A stretch of 64,000 nt of DNA from Phytoseiulus persimilis (lineage: Eukaryota; Arthropoda; Arachnida; Mesostigmata; Phytoseiidae), in NCBI GenBank assembly GCA_037576195.1, contig CM075104.1:15888211-15952210 (forward strand). The letters are read 5' to 3'. Made by a program: the position numbers and the translations under genes. The notes beneath the pieces are model-generated. The model had not been told where the DNA came from and searched no databases. It was given only the letters and a program-made list of their open reading frames with translations. This document shows, in pieces, positions 39,901 through 51,893 of this stretch. Each line of letters begins with the position of its first letter. Position 1 is the first letter of the stretch.

Positions 39901-42900
39901 CCTCGTTCTCCTCCCGTCCCGATCGACTGGTGGGCCGATCCCCTGGACGTAGACGTCCTCGTCACGATGATCCGCATCGAGGTCTAGTGGTGACTCGGAG
40001 ACTCTGCTCAGCTCTACCGGCTTCGAGCCGAAGCACTTCGAGTGCTGCATATGAGAGATCTCAGACACAAGCAACAGCAGCCGGGTGGGGGGAGAAATGC
40101 CACGACGGCTGAAAGACAGCCCGGAGGCATCCGAGAATAGGAGATACTCAGCTGTTGTCGGTGCCTTCGCCGCCGCTGTTGTTGTTGTTTCGTCTCGTGT
40201 TCCTTTCCTGCGTTCCGTTGCTTGGGCACAGTTGGTGGAAGAACAAGCGGAGCGTCTACCGAGCTCCAGTGGAAGCGAACAGCTTTGCAGTCTGCTCGAC
40301 AAGCGGGCAGGGAGCGGAGCACGCTATCACGCGAGTTGTGCTTGCCTCTAGCTTGTTGTGGAGAACGCTTTTCGTTACTCGTTCGTTCCTCGTTGGTCGG
40401 GGAGCTTGCGTCGGCCCTCCCCCCCCTCTGGACGCTCGGGTGGTCGCGGACGCGATAAACTCCTCCAAAAGGCCAGAGTCGTATCCACGAGGAAGTCTGG
40501 AGTCGGCCAGGGAGACCGAGCGATCGAGCAAGCAGGCGGGCAAACAAACAGGCAAGCTGGGAGCAGAGGCGCACCAGCTCGAAGTGCAGAGCTCGAGTCA
40601 GGGCAACTCAAGACGAGCAAGCGGAGAAGGCAATGCGAGAGGAGCGGGCGGTGGCGCGCAAAAAAGACAAATGAAAACGGCATCGGGTCCTTCTACTCTG
40701 AACTCGCGTTCCGCTCAGCGGAACCCTCCGAACGCTTGCGGAATACTTCAGCCTTCGTGCTTTCCTGCCGCGGCTGCTGCCGGCACCGCTGCTGCACAAA
40801 TGTTGCCATTCTTTTTCTACTATCCATTCTGCTGCAGGAGATGCTTCTGCATACTTTTGCTTCACTTGTTCGTCGAGACGGCAAGCGCTGCTCTGAGGGC
40901 GCAAACCAACGAAGCGATTCGTTCAAAAAGCGTGATGTCAATCGCGCACGTTTCCGGTGTCGTTGTTTCGACCCTTAGCCCGGACACTCCGTGCATTGCA
41001 CAACGCCACAGAGTCCCGAACGCGCTCTCGATAGGCTTCAAACGCCCAGCGAGGGAGAGTCTTGAGGAAAAACTGCAATAATCATCAGTCGTTTCAGCGG
41101 GCAAACGCTCATGTAAATCAGTCAATAGGCGTGAGATTCTCAAACTCCCAGTGGCTGACGAGGCTGCTGCGTTCGCTCAGCGCGGAAAAGTCCATCACCT
41201 GAAGACCGATTTCTATTATCGAAGCTGTCCGCAAGAATCCAACCTCGAGTCCCTTTCACGGTTTCAGATCACCATCTTACGTAAAGATCGACTACGCCCA
41301 CCGGTCGATGCAAGGAAACTACACGTGCCGAGTGGAGACGGATAAAGGTGTCTCAGAAAACGACTTCTACTTGATAGTAATCGTTGACTCATGCAAAGAA
41401 AAGTCGTGGACGACGTACTCCGACAGAATAGGTTGGTGTGCAAGAAGCTGCGACTGCTTCCTCCTCTCCCAATTTGGCGATACGAGCATTCGCGTTGCTA
41501 GAGTTCTCGCTCCGGTGGTGCATCTCCCCCGAACGCGGGCGCCCTCACAAGCAGTCACGGACACTTTTGATGTGGATCTTCTCGTCGCGACACGACATTC
41601 ACAGAAGCCGCTCTGGAGATGTTGTCCCCGGAGATGTCTCCTGTTCGGCGCGCGTCCTGTCACTCATTCGAACGAGACCCGGTATCCCAGCCGCGTTGCT
41701 CTCCATCGACGTCGGATTGACGATCCGTCCGTTCTCGGATCCGCGATGAAATGTTTGGGGGGTGCGACGCCGGACGATCAGACCTTCCGTCGACTGAGTC
41801 GGATTTTTGTTCCCAGGTTGTACCGAAGAAATTCGGCTCGATTGTACGGGCATGTTCCCCAAACCTTCTCCTGCGTGCGGCGTGTACAACGAGGCAACGC
41901 AATCCTATTTGTCGACTGTGAGTATTTTGTTTCCCACCACGCCTCTTATTCTCGCTCTTGTCACAGCGCGTCCGGTGCCTGTCTAACGAGTCTTCGAACT
42001 ACGAGGTCCGAGGATTTCCTAACTCGGCTCATTGCCCCTGTTCCAGGTACCTTTCGACATCGTGAAGTTAGTTAATGGGACATATGATGTACAACTGCAT
42101 AGGATATTCAGGATCAAAGATTGGATTGAGTACCGGAACATATCGTTTCGGTGTCACGTCATCGTTCTGGGCACCGAATGGAGAACTGGTGAGGCCAGCT
42201 TGTTGTCGTTACTTCCCATTTTTCTCGCCGCGATTCGGTGACAATCCTCCCTCGCGCTGGAACGAGCGCTGGATCGGCAACGGTTGTTAGACTCCGATGA
42301 GAATATACTCGAGTCGCTGCCGGAAGCTTGTGTCTCGCCTCTTCGCTCCAAAGGAAAAAAAGCTATATAAATCGCGGAACTGTGCCGAGCTCTGTTCAAG
42401 GCGCCGAAGCCAAATAGGACGCTGCCGCCGCCGCCTCAAGGTTCTGAATTCGACGAGAGCCGGCACTCGGCAATGGATCGTCCTCCTGAGCTTTCTTCTG
42501 CTCTCTCGCACTCGGAATCGACTCGCTTTCTCGCCGTTTGTGTGTGTGTGTGTGTGTGTTTCACCTCGGAAGGGACGGCTACATCCTGGTGGGGACGTGG
42601 GCGGTAGCGTCGGCAGTTTGACGTCTCCTCTCATGTGAGTCTCCTCCCTTACAGGAATGACGCACCGGCTTTTCGGCGATCCTGGCTGCTTGAAGGATCC
42701 TCCGGAAGTGAGGAACGGCTCGTTCAACCTCACGGGCGAACTATCGTGTTGGGGTACGCCAGCTGAGGGTGCCGTAGTCCAGTACTCATGTCCAGCCGGG
42801 TTCAACGTTCGAGGCCATTCTAAGATGGTCTGCAAGAACGGCGCCTGGGTCGGGGTTATAGGAAACCGGAACCTCGACGAGTTAAACTATTCCCCGTCGG

Positions 42901-44989
42901 AAGTCATCAGCTGTGGTGAGTTCGTCAACATCACGTCATTGTTCCTACTGCTCTCGCTGCTGTCTCGAGAAACGGAATGAGCGCACGTAAACAAAACATT
43001 GGCGCACAGAGAAAATATTTTCGGCCTCGAATGCCGGCGAATATGAACGCCCGGACGCTTCCGAGTGAAAAGCGAGGCTCCGTTTTTCGGTGAAAAGGAA
43101 ACGGGGATGCAGTGTCAGATTGAGAACTCTCTCGAAATACGTTCTATTTCGACTTCGATGCCTCTAACCGTTTATTTTGCCGTCCGTTCCCTCCTCCTGT
43201 GCTCAGTTCGACGCAAGTGAGACATGGCTGAGTTTCACAAGACGTCGAACAGACCACGCGGACAGTCCTGGCTCGTTGAAGAAGACAGACCTCGCTGTAG
43301 TTATTGCCCCGACTCCATCGTCTGCCGAAAATTATCAGTGATCTTATATTATTGTTTCGTTTTATGTTGCTTCGGTGATCGTTGTCATCAATAAAGAGCT
43401 TTCGTCACTTCCTTTCCTCGTACTTTTGTTTTCTCCCCCCCCCCGGAACGGCTCAAGTTTTCGAGCTCTGGATACTCGTTCGGTACTCCTGGTCCTCGTT
43501 CCCGCTTCTCCCATCATACCAAAGCAAACAAACGATCTCTGCACCGGATTTCACGCTCGTCAGGCCCCACTTGCGTTCCGTAGTTGTTGATGTAGAAGTT
43601 TTGGTTCTCGTACGAGGCAAAACTTCACGGTTGAACTCTTCGATTGAGTCTGTACGAGTTCCAATGCAAAGGACGGCGAAACTGATTTCTGTGGGTTGCG
43701 TAATCCTTCATCCCTCTGCTCACAAACTCCCTTTCTCCTCATCGCTCGGTTCAACTCGAATACTCCTCCGATCCTGTCCCAGACCCATACTTGTCGTTCC
43801 GCGAAACATCCGACCTATGCGTGCATGGGCTCGCTGGCGACATCTTGCTCTCCTTAGCTCCCCTTGATGAACGGAATTAATTACTTGGCGACATATAAGT
43901 ATGCGCGCGAGAATATTTCGGCGAGACGGGAACGCGGGAGGTACCTTGTCTGACTCGCCCGAGTGGAGCGCAGCTTCTTCTTGTGAAGTCGTCGGCGTTT
44001 CGAGCGTACACACTCCCGGTGGTTGTCGCCGCCAACCTAAAAAGAGCCAACACGGTTCGCCTGACTAGTGGAAGGGTGGCACATTGTTGACTCGCTCGAG
44101 ACAAGGCCTGATTGGAGAGCTCTGCTGGACGGCACTATATGACGTGCCCGTGGACTCATTCAAAAGCGATGATTGTCCCGGCTTGTGTGGCCATTCAGAG
44201 CGTCTTCTTCTCCAAATCTCATTCCGACTCATGTCTCGTAAACAAGCAGCAAGCCGGCGTTCGCAAACAGCGGAGCGATAAATTCAAAAAATGGGGGTGA
44301 TAGATAGCGCCGACGTGGAAACGCCGCGAACAGTGGTCAGTGACCGAACGGAGTCGGGTGGACTTACGGAACGGGTGCAGCACAATCTCCGACCCTTCCT
44401 TTTGGGATGTGTCTGGGAGCGTCTCCATTCATCATCCTACTGCGCCGCGGTCTCTATCGGAGTTTCCAGATTCTGTAAATGCTCGTGCTCCGTTCTGGTT
44501 AGATTTCACCAGTTGTCGAACTTCGAAGTGTCCCACACCCGGTACGCTTCAGGTCCCTGGGTATTCCGGTCACCGGCCAGCGTCTTCTCAATCCGAGCGG
44601 GCCTAGAGGTTTTTCCGTTCGTTTCCAGTTCGGACTGGAGCTTTATCGCTCGATGTTCGAAGAGCGTCTTATCAGCGAGTGAGTCAACGCTGCATGAGGC
44701 CGCCTTATGGAGTTGACGGAGTAGTTTTCTCTCCTCGAGGATTAAACCGATATCGATTGTTGGACCCTTCATCACACACCTCGCTGACTCATTCAACGAG
44801 TGCTTCATCTCAGTCTACTGCCTCCCTCCTTCTTGAAATCCAACTTCCGTCATCGATTCCATCCTGATTCCCAGTCGACTTCGCTAACTCAGCCTTGAAA
44901 TTCCTTTCGCAGATGAAGACAGCGCTTCGACGGCACACATTTCGAGCTTATTACTACTGTGGTGTTTAATAGTTCATCATGCACTGTAA
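33901..44989 (+). CDS. GPI-type Ig-Ig-CCP cell-surface protein (Beat-like)
   Basis: Seven exons: 33901-34009, 39226-39463, 41268-41431, 41817-41917, 42047-42188, 42655-42915 and 44913-44989; 1092 nt, 363 residues, all phases consistent. Exon 1 is a signal peptide (hydrophobic 'FFVGLLLLWIASLV', residues 22-35). Ig1 spans about 43-160: Cys69, 'VTWIKDG' with Trp84, 'GNYTC' with Cys136. Its WxKDG pattern resembles the arthropod Beaten-path (Beat) family. Ig2 spans about 172-250: Cys180 ('RLDC') and Cys240 ('SFRC'). One sushi/CCP domain, residues 263-338, has Cys263, 297, 311 and 338, 'YSCPAGF' and Trp316. The tail DEDSASTAHISS-LLLLWCLIV-HHAL ends in a hydrophobic stretch with no basic stop-transfer, as GPI signals do; residues 342-344 are candidate attachment sites. 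N-glycosylation sequons start at 133, 214, 235, 272 and 276. It probably works in adhesion or recognition at the cell surface. The weakest splice is the exon 3 donor (GTTGGT at 41432). I know no characterised orthologue with this exact order. Confidence 0.82.
34010..39225 (+). other. Intron 1 of the Ig-CCP gene
   Basis: It opens GTGAGT and closes TTTCCTTCTTTCCAG. At 5.2 kb it is the longest intron in the window; first introns of this size often carry regulatory DNA. It contains open frames of 233 (34301-35002) and 255 codons (36033-36800) without domains, and GGCT/GCCA-rich words around 37400 and 37710. No transposon was recognised. Confidence 0.75.
39464..41267 (+). other. Intron 2 of the Ig-CCP gene
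   Basis: A phase-2 intron (GTGCGT...GGTTTCAG) that splits the first Ig domain between its Trp84 and Cys136 halves. A 308-codon open frame within it (40155-41081) is low-complexity and I do not call it a gene. Confidence 0.75.
42363..42372 (+). promoter_or_regulatory. TATA-box-like site inside intron 5 of the Ig-CCP gene
   Basis: CTATATAAAT follows an A-rich run and precedes GC-rich DNA about 290 bp upstream of the CCP exon. It fits the TATA consensus and points along the gene. No initiator or transcript evidence is visible, so it may be chance. Confidence 0.25.
42539..42559. repeat. (TG)n microsatellite
   Basis: About ten TG units inside intron 5 of the Ig-CCP gene. Confidence 0.95.
42916..44912 (+). 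other. Intron 6 of the Ig-CCP gene, with possible alternative end
   Basis: It starts with a strong GTGAGT and ends TTCCTTTCGCAG. If retained, the frame runs on through a second hydrophobic tail ('SLFLLLSLLS') to a stop at 42978-42980, and AATAAA lies 410 bp further on at 43390. A short C run lies near 43435. Confidence 0.7.
43390..43395 (+). promoter_or_regulatory. Possible alternative poly(A) signal
   Basis: AATAAA followed by T-rich DNA ('CGTACTTTTGTTTTCTCC'). It would serve a transcript that keeps intron 6 of the Ig-CCP gene. Chance occurrence is quite possible. Confidence 0.3.
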
Positions 44990-45193
44990 AAAGGCCTCAT
45001 CCATAAGAAAATTTCTCTTCCAAATTCCAAGGTGAGTCTTACATCGGCCGCGTGAAATCACTCGAGGCGGCCAGCGACTCCGGCTTTGCAAAGTGAGGAG
45101 CCCAGATTCAGAATGCAACATCACCGCAGGTTTCAGATCTGGGATGTTCACAGAAATCACAGATCTTGGCAGCCGCATCCCTTATTCGGAGCA

Positions 45194-45199
45194 AATAAA
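45194..45199 (+). promoter_or_regulatory. Poly(A) signal of the Ig-CCP gene
   Basis: AATAAA lies 205 bp after the TAA at 44987-44989, a sensible 3' UTR length. It is the first canonical signal downstream of the stop. Confidence 0.6.
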
Positions 45200-48100
45200 C
45201 GCGAGAAAACAAATTGCGTAACCGCATTCCGGAATGCTCATGTCATCCACATCGACTTGCAGATCATTTTTTCAATTAAGAGCTCTCGCGCCTGCCAGGG
45301 ATTCAATCGCCTACAACGAAACGTGTATACATTGACATTTGATAGCCGATCGCTGCTCCTATCGTTCCCCGTCCCGATGTTGCCGCTACAATCTAAACTT
45401 TCCTGGCGCGATATCATCATCATCATCATCATCATCTGCTGTCCCGACTCCATTATCCGTCTCATGAACTTCATCGTCGACCGCATAAACCCCAATCTAA
45501 TCAGTTCGGTTCGTGGAGAAGTTCTCGAACTCCCCCATTAGCTCCAATATCAGGAACCTCGTCATCTTCGCCAAGGTCCTCATCATCATCATCACGGTGT
45601 TGAAAGTTGATACGTTCCCGTAGCTGGAGCCGAAGGAGATTCCACCAGCATCGCCGCGAGCGAGCGACTCGCAGTCGTTCCGCCGCTCTGATGCAGCGGA
45701 ATCGGTTCGGTTCCAAGGCAGGTCGGCCGTCTCAAGAAAAACAACAGACGAGAAAGTCGCGCGCTTGTATATACAAAACCCCGACAAACAAACTGTTCAG
45801 ACAACAGCCGTTAAGGCAAAAGTATCACCTGCAGCGGCAACCAGTCTCAGGTAGAAGCTGTTGGGAAGTGGAGAGGGAAGCAAACGTTGGAGCGACTAAG
45901 GAAAACAAAGCCGACCCGAGCTCTTCTGCGTCAATATTTCACCATCTCAGAGGATGGCAGAGGGATGATTCTAGTGAGACCACCTTGAGGCGTTCTGGTG
46001 CACGCCGGCAACCTCCGCCTCCTAGGCTGATCCCAAGTTTTGTATCACATCTTTGGCACTGATCGAATGAGTGTGCTCCTCTGAGACAGTATCATTCGCA
46101 ACAGAGAGAGTTTCAGGTGTAGAGAACGGAGCAAAGTGATATGGATGGATGAAACCATGAATGCACTCGTGAATGACTGGTGAGCGAAAATAGTTTTTTT
46201 TTTACTGCTGCGCCTCGTGTACAGAAACATGGAAGACGCTTCTTTCTGGCGAAGATCCTTCCTGAAACTAATAGACCGAGATGAGCATTTTTCAGCTGGA
46301 CACCCTCTCTCTGTCCTGTCGTTCTCGTTAATTCCTTGGGGGTCAGCTATGATGTTGGGGTTGCCGGTTGCGATGGAATGCACACGGTTGCATCGGATTT
46401 GTCTCAACGCTATGTTATTATGGAACACGATACCACTTGTACCTCCTCCAACGTTGAATGTCGATCCGATCCTTAATGGAATGCAGATATAGAAGAGTTA
46501 TCTAAGTAATGGAATTTTCTATGTAAATAGAAGAATAAATACACGAAAAAATGAATAAAATGATTTCCTGAACCCTTTTCTCTCCTGAAACGCCCACGAA
46601 CTGGAGCTGATTTATGCCCTGTACCACACTCATCAACGGGGTTTCGCCCACCGAGAGTTTCGGGCTGAGAATGAGCTCGTTGGAACTCTTTCCTCCACCG
46701 CTTTTTTCCAGACCTCATCGCGTATGCTTCTCTGGACTCCGATATTCCGGGGCGATATAACTGACGAAAATATGAGTAGAATGAGGTAAAACTAAAAATT
46801 TTCCGAGTGCTCCGCAGCAATCTACGCATGGTGATAGTTGAGGCGGCTGGCTGGCTATCAGCATATTCGGTTAGAGACCTAATCCGAGCAGGCGTTCGCC
46901 ATCAAGAGTTACCGCGTCATTACGCGGAACCTTTGCCATTATGGTACAGCAGCAGCAGAGCCGGGCTCGAGGCTGGCAAACGGGCTATCCAGCCAGCCAG
47001 TCAGGCCGGGCCTGAGCGAACAGGCCCGAGTTGAGCCGATACGAGGATGGCTTTCCTCATGGATTCACGCGTGTCTATGTACTGCTGCAATCTATGTCTC
47101 CTTTGCCTCCCGATAGTGCCATGCGCGGGCGCCAAACAGAGCTCCATTATTAGGATAGAATTCTTCTCTGCGGCGCCTCCGATTCTCGCGGGGGAAAGTC
47201 GCACATATCCAAGTCCGAGAGCTAGAGTGAGGGTGTTGCGTTCATCGCAGCCTCTATGTTCGCGATAAAATCTGCAGTTTCCTCCGTCGTGTTCATATTT
47301 TTCCGTTTCTCCGATGAGAACCGTGTCTCCCATCTGATTCACCCACGAATCTCGATTTCCGGGCGTCTTCGAGCTGACCCCAATCATCCGTTGATTAATG
47401 GCTCCCTGTCTCATCGGAGATTATCTCGCGCATAGCAGCCGCACTCCAGAAATCCCAGAAAATCTTCATGAATATTGCTCAGTAGTTGCAACTGCCAGGT
47501 TTCAGCAGCGACGGATTTTCCGCATGACCCCAGACGGCGTTGTAAAACTGTAATTGAACAGCCCGCTCTATGTTCGACTAGATCATCCACCAAATGTGAA
47601 TCATGACAACTCAGCGGAATCGGGGAGCGTGTGCGCCGAGCATTCTCCCGGGACCCCATGCGATGTTGTGGAGCTCCTAAACACAGACTTGGGATCCAAG
47701 CTCGCTCTCAGACCACAGCCAAAGGAGGATTTCCAGCTTGTGAATCCCCTCAAGAGCAGACGCCCTCTCCCCGATGCGTGTTCAGCTTGATTTCGGTGCG
47801 TTGTTCGGGGCCAAAAACATTCCGCTGTTCCAGGAAGCCGGATGCGCGTCTGGTTGCATGGGAAACCAAAAAACTCCCCGCTGTGGAGAGTCCGAAATCC
47901 GCCGCAGTCAGGCCGTGTGGCGCACGCAACCAAACGGGCACAGGACGCCGAGCACGCTGCATAAATGCATGTGCGCTCGTCGTACTCGGGATTTCAGAGA
48001 GCCGGTGGGAGGCAGCGGACGAGAACTTTGGCCTGAGGTGTCACAAACAGAGGATGTTCCCGGAGGACGATCATAGTCCGTCCCGCTCGTTCTCTCGTCG

Positions 48101-51100
48101 CACATGCGCACGCACTGACAAATACTCACGTGCGGCAAACAAACTGAAGCCGTCGGTGGAGATGGCGAAACGCCGATTCCGCTTCGCGGAACTCTGGCAC
48201 GCTCGGCGACAAACAATCGATTGGAAATGTCCCCCTCTGCACGAAAAACAGCGTCGCGAGGATTCGGGAGCGCAGGGGTCGTGAAGCGTGCGTGCGTGAC
48301 CTCGGATCGTTGTCGCGGCTATTGTAAGAGACAATGAGAATAAATCATTTAGCGCTGCTAGATGGAGGAGTGCGCTCAAGACGGCCTCCCGCACTCCTTC
48401 AACTGTGCTATGAGCGATCGCACAGCGATGCTGGTAGGACAGGTTCATCGAGAAGAAAGACAGGCTCACCGCTCGTCGTTTCACTGACTGCCTGGAACTC
48501 TGACCCGCGGCTGGATACGTCCGACTCCTTGATGACGAAATCACAACAACATGCATTATTTATCCGGGCGCATACCACGCAGCGAGCGAAACAACTCTGG
48601 TTTGGATCGAGGGTTCAACCCCACCGACCCTTTCCGCTAGATTACAGTACAGCCGCTGATCTCGTACGCGGAGTTCTCCTCGCGTGCGAACGCACGAATC
48701 GAGCTCCAAAGGCCTGCGGAACTAGCGGTTCTCCACTGCGCGCGAGTGAGCGCGTCCTGAATAACGTGCTCGAAAACTCCTTGAGCTCACCGTGAGAATG
48801 TCGCCAAGTTTTGAATCGAACGAAAGTACGGGGTGAAAAAGTCCAAGGAAAGTTCGCTTCGTGCAGGAGGTTCCCTTCCTATCCGAACCCACGAACATCA
48901 TTCCCCGCGCCGGGGAAAAATCCAATCTTCACCTCGATTCTGTCCGCAGTCGTCTCCGGCCAAATCGCCTGAGGCTTGCGAGGAAGATACAGCACAGATT
49001 AAGACCTCATATTTCCCTCACTTGCTCCCGGTGTCGAGGTCGACCTGGGAGCCTTCCTCGGCTACGATAGGAGTGGAGGAGAGCCGGAAGCTCGAAGTGA
49101 AGCTCCACAACGAATTTCCAAGACGGAACCATGTTTCAAGAAGTGTTTCCAGACCGAACGAGCTCTCGGAACGAGACGCAGACGGCGCCATGAGAGGAAC
49201 AAGGATTACTGTGGAGGGTTGTCTGCGGCGAACCTGCGGGAACGCAGCGCGGGAACATGACGCTATGAGAAGCGAGGGAAGCATCGGCGAGGCTTCCTTC
49301 AAAGTACCGATGAGGCATTCGGAGGAAAAGCGAGGAATCGCTCGAGAAAAATGGCAAAACTGGCCTGCGTAGCCGCGAACCTGATCGTCACGAGAGGTAA
49401 AGCAGAGGGACAAGAATTCCAGCAAGTCGAGTCCCTTAATTGGGGAGTTCCGTCAATGAACCCTTCGGCTCTTGGGTCGAGGTGCGTTAAATCTCCTATT
49501 TCCGAACGAGGACTTCGCTCAAGTACGGCGGCACGGAGTGGCGACCCGAGAAACAGCGCACTCTGCGGACACGCCGACTTTGAGCGACAATATCGGATAT
49601 CGCGAAACAAAGGAATCTGAAAGAGCACAGAAGTGAGGTTCAAATTCCCCCTCATATCGACCGACTTTTGGAGTCTTTCGGGAGAGCACCTCGCAAACTT
49701 CCGAAGGGGGTCGCTTCTCACGTAAAAAGAGGTCGGAATTCCTACCTGGCGAATCTGTTGGCGCGTTCGACGGTTTCAACCCGTCGGACTCTGCTAATCT
49801 AGGAGCACCGAAGGCTCTCTTTAAGCTTGAGTTGTTTGTGTATATCTCCGAGGTGAGGGTTATTGCCGTTTTTCTGCCGTCACGAGGTGAGTGGAGGCAG
49901 CCATCAAGGGAAGGAGTCCCCCCTCAGCTCTGTGGGCTGCCCGCCCGCCCGCCGGTCCGCAAGCTCCATTAGCCTGAGGCAGACACCTGCTACCTCCTTG
50001 CCTTCCCTCCTCTCTCTGGGAACGAGAGGCCCGGGAAGCAGCGTGGCGCTGGAATTACCCTTCAAGTACGTTGCACCGAACAAGTCCAGGCTACAAAGAC
50101 TCTTCCCTCCCGAGTTTCGCGGCACACTGGGAGGGAGCCGCCAGCCCAGCACTCTACGCCGAGACCGGTTTCCTATCTCAGGGATATTCCTTCCGAGTCG
50201 GTTTGCGTAAAGCCAACCTCGATGGGAGCGTTGGGAATGTCTCATCCATGGAAAATGAAACTCTGAGTCGAGGCTCTCCGAAATTCTGCGTGGCTCGCGT
50301 CAGCAACAAACTTGGCAGAGTTTTCTGCTGTTTCAAACCCCTAATCTAAAATGGTTGCACCTGCCTCGACCAGCTGCAGGATTTCAGTGAGGCTTGAACC
50401 GCACAGAAATAAAAGCGTTCAGAGATTGCAGCGCACGACGCCAAACGCTCTCAGACGGCCTTTCCTCGGTCGTTCGTTTGATCTTCCGGTCTGGAGTTCA
50501 TCCGAGCCCTTCCGATGTCGCTCTCGTTTGTTTTCCTAGCTGGGATTTCGTCACAATCGGAGCTTCGAGAACGCACTGCGGGTTACGAAGCAGCCTGGAA
50601 CAGGTTCCGCAACGATTCTCATCTCTTCTCGTTGGGATCCATGAATCGCGGGCGCCGAGCTTATGTTTAATGCACGATCCAACGCAAACGGGACCGGCAA
50701 CAGAGGGAGAAAGCGGGAGAGGGACGCAACGTGGGAATGCAAGGCGTAGCCGATTATATTGGACGAAGGGTTCTGAGGCAAACCAGACGATTTCTCTAGC
50801 CTCCCTCCGCCTGGCTATCTTCATCTGACTCCTCCGCTGCCGCTGTCGATCGCCTGCTTCGTTCGTATTTATCCTTCTTCCTTCTGTCCCTATTGCTCTG
50901 AATTTATCTTGCTGTGTTCCATCTCTATCCTCTCTGCATCGGCGCTCGACGTGCCGCGAATTGAAATCCCGTTGTAGACCTCGAGCCTTCAGAAGGCGCG
51001 TAGCTCACGGGGAACGGACCGCAATGCTGCGATTGATACAGCGGCTTTTTTTTCGGGCTCACAATCAGTTACTGCGGATGTCCCGTTCGAATGGCATTTC

Positions 51101-51360
51101 CACTAGGGAATCGTATTTTCCTGATGCGAGAGCGCCGAACCATTGATGTACCACATGGGTAGGTGTTTGAACCAGAGATGATGGCTACATAACAAGAGCT
51201 GTAGAACGTGTTCAAGGCATTCGCGTGGTGTGCAAAGGGAGGTGGCCAATAACGCATCTCGTCGAAGGAGGATTCTTGGCGCCAACACCGGTCGTGAATG
51301 GAAGAATTCCGACTTGGTGTTCTGATTCCGACAGGTGAATAGGAACTGTTGAGGTTCATA
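45200..51360. other. Stretch with no recognised gene
   Basis: An (ATC)n tract lies at 45413-45436 and a related CATCAT run near 45584. GGCT words near 46845 and GCCA words near 46988 form an imperfect inverted pair. AATAAA-like words occur near 46530 without a gene to serve. Open frames of 130-220 codons show no domain. Confidence 0.45.
45413..45436. repeat. (ATC)n microsatellite
   Basis: About eight ATC units in tandem. Confidence 0.95.
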
Positions 51361-51893
51361 CCCGATGTGCCGGAACCGATTCCGACGAACACCCGGAGGG
51401 CCGAAAAGAAACCTGTTGCAACGAAAACCCGTGGGGCCGAAGAAAAATCGCGTAGGGCCGAAAACCCCTTCTCTCGCGTTGATGGTCAAGCGGATCCAGC
51501 TAAGCTTCTATGCAGAGCACAGGGTCTGAGAGACTGCTCTTGGATGGGCAAGAAGGGACAAGTAAATCAGAATAAACTTGGGAACTGTACATCCAAAACG
51601 ATGCCCCACTTGATCGCGAGCCGAGCAGGGTAGGTTACTGATCAATGATACACCGGGTATGTAAAGGGAGCCATTGACGTCGAAGAACTTCCTGACATTG
51701 GATTTTAGCGAAGCGCCAGCAATTTCGACGTCACCGGGGATGCTTTGCTAGAATACCCTGACTTCAGAATCACACGAAGGCAGTCTCTCAGACCCGTGCA
51801 TAGAAGCTTACCTCGATTCCCTTGACCATCGAAACGAGGGAAAGGGTTTTCGGCCCTACGGGTTTTCGTTGCAATAACTTTCGACACATCGGG
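51361..51893. repeat. Inverted duplication with unequal arms
   Basis: The left arm (51361-51537) and right arm (51780-51893) are reverse complements. Shared blocks in order are CCCGATGTG, TTGCAACGAAAACCCG, GGGCCGAAAACCC, GATGGTCAAG, TAAGCTTCTATGCA and GGTCTGAGAGACTGC. The left arm is about 60 bp longer because it carries extra copies of a GGGCCGAA-containing unit. The 240-bp spacer shows no coding. It could be the ends of a worn foldback transposon or a local inverted duplication. No target duplication was seen. Confidence 0.75.

Noticed and set aside
46840-47035. GGCT/GCCA-rich inverted words around 46845 and 46988
   Set aside because: Short, imperfect and similar to other GGCT/GCCA-rich patches near 37400, 37710 and 40530; simple-sequence bias is enough to explain them.
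47041-47268. Signal-peptide-like start ('NLCLLCLPIVPCAGA')
   Set aside because: No convincing donor or following exon; the rest of the frame is arginine-rich and unstructured in appearance.
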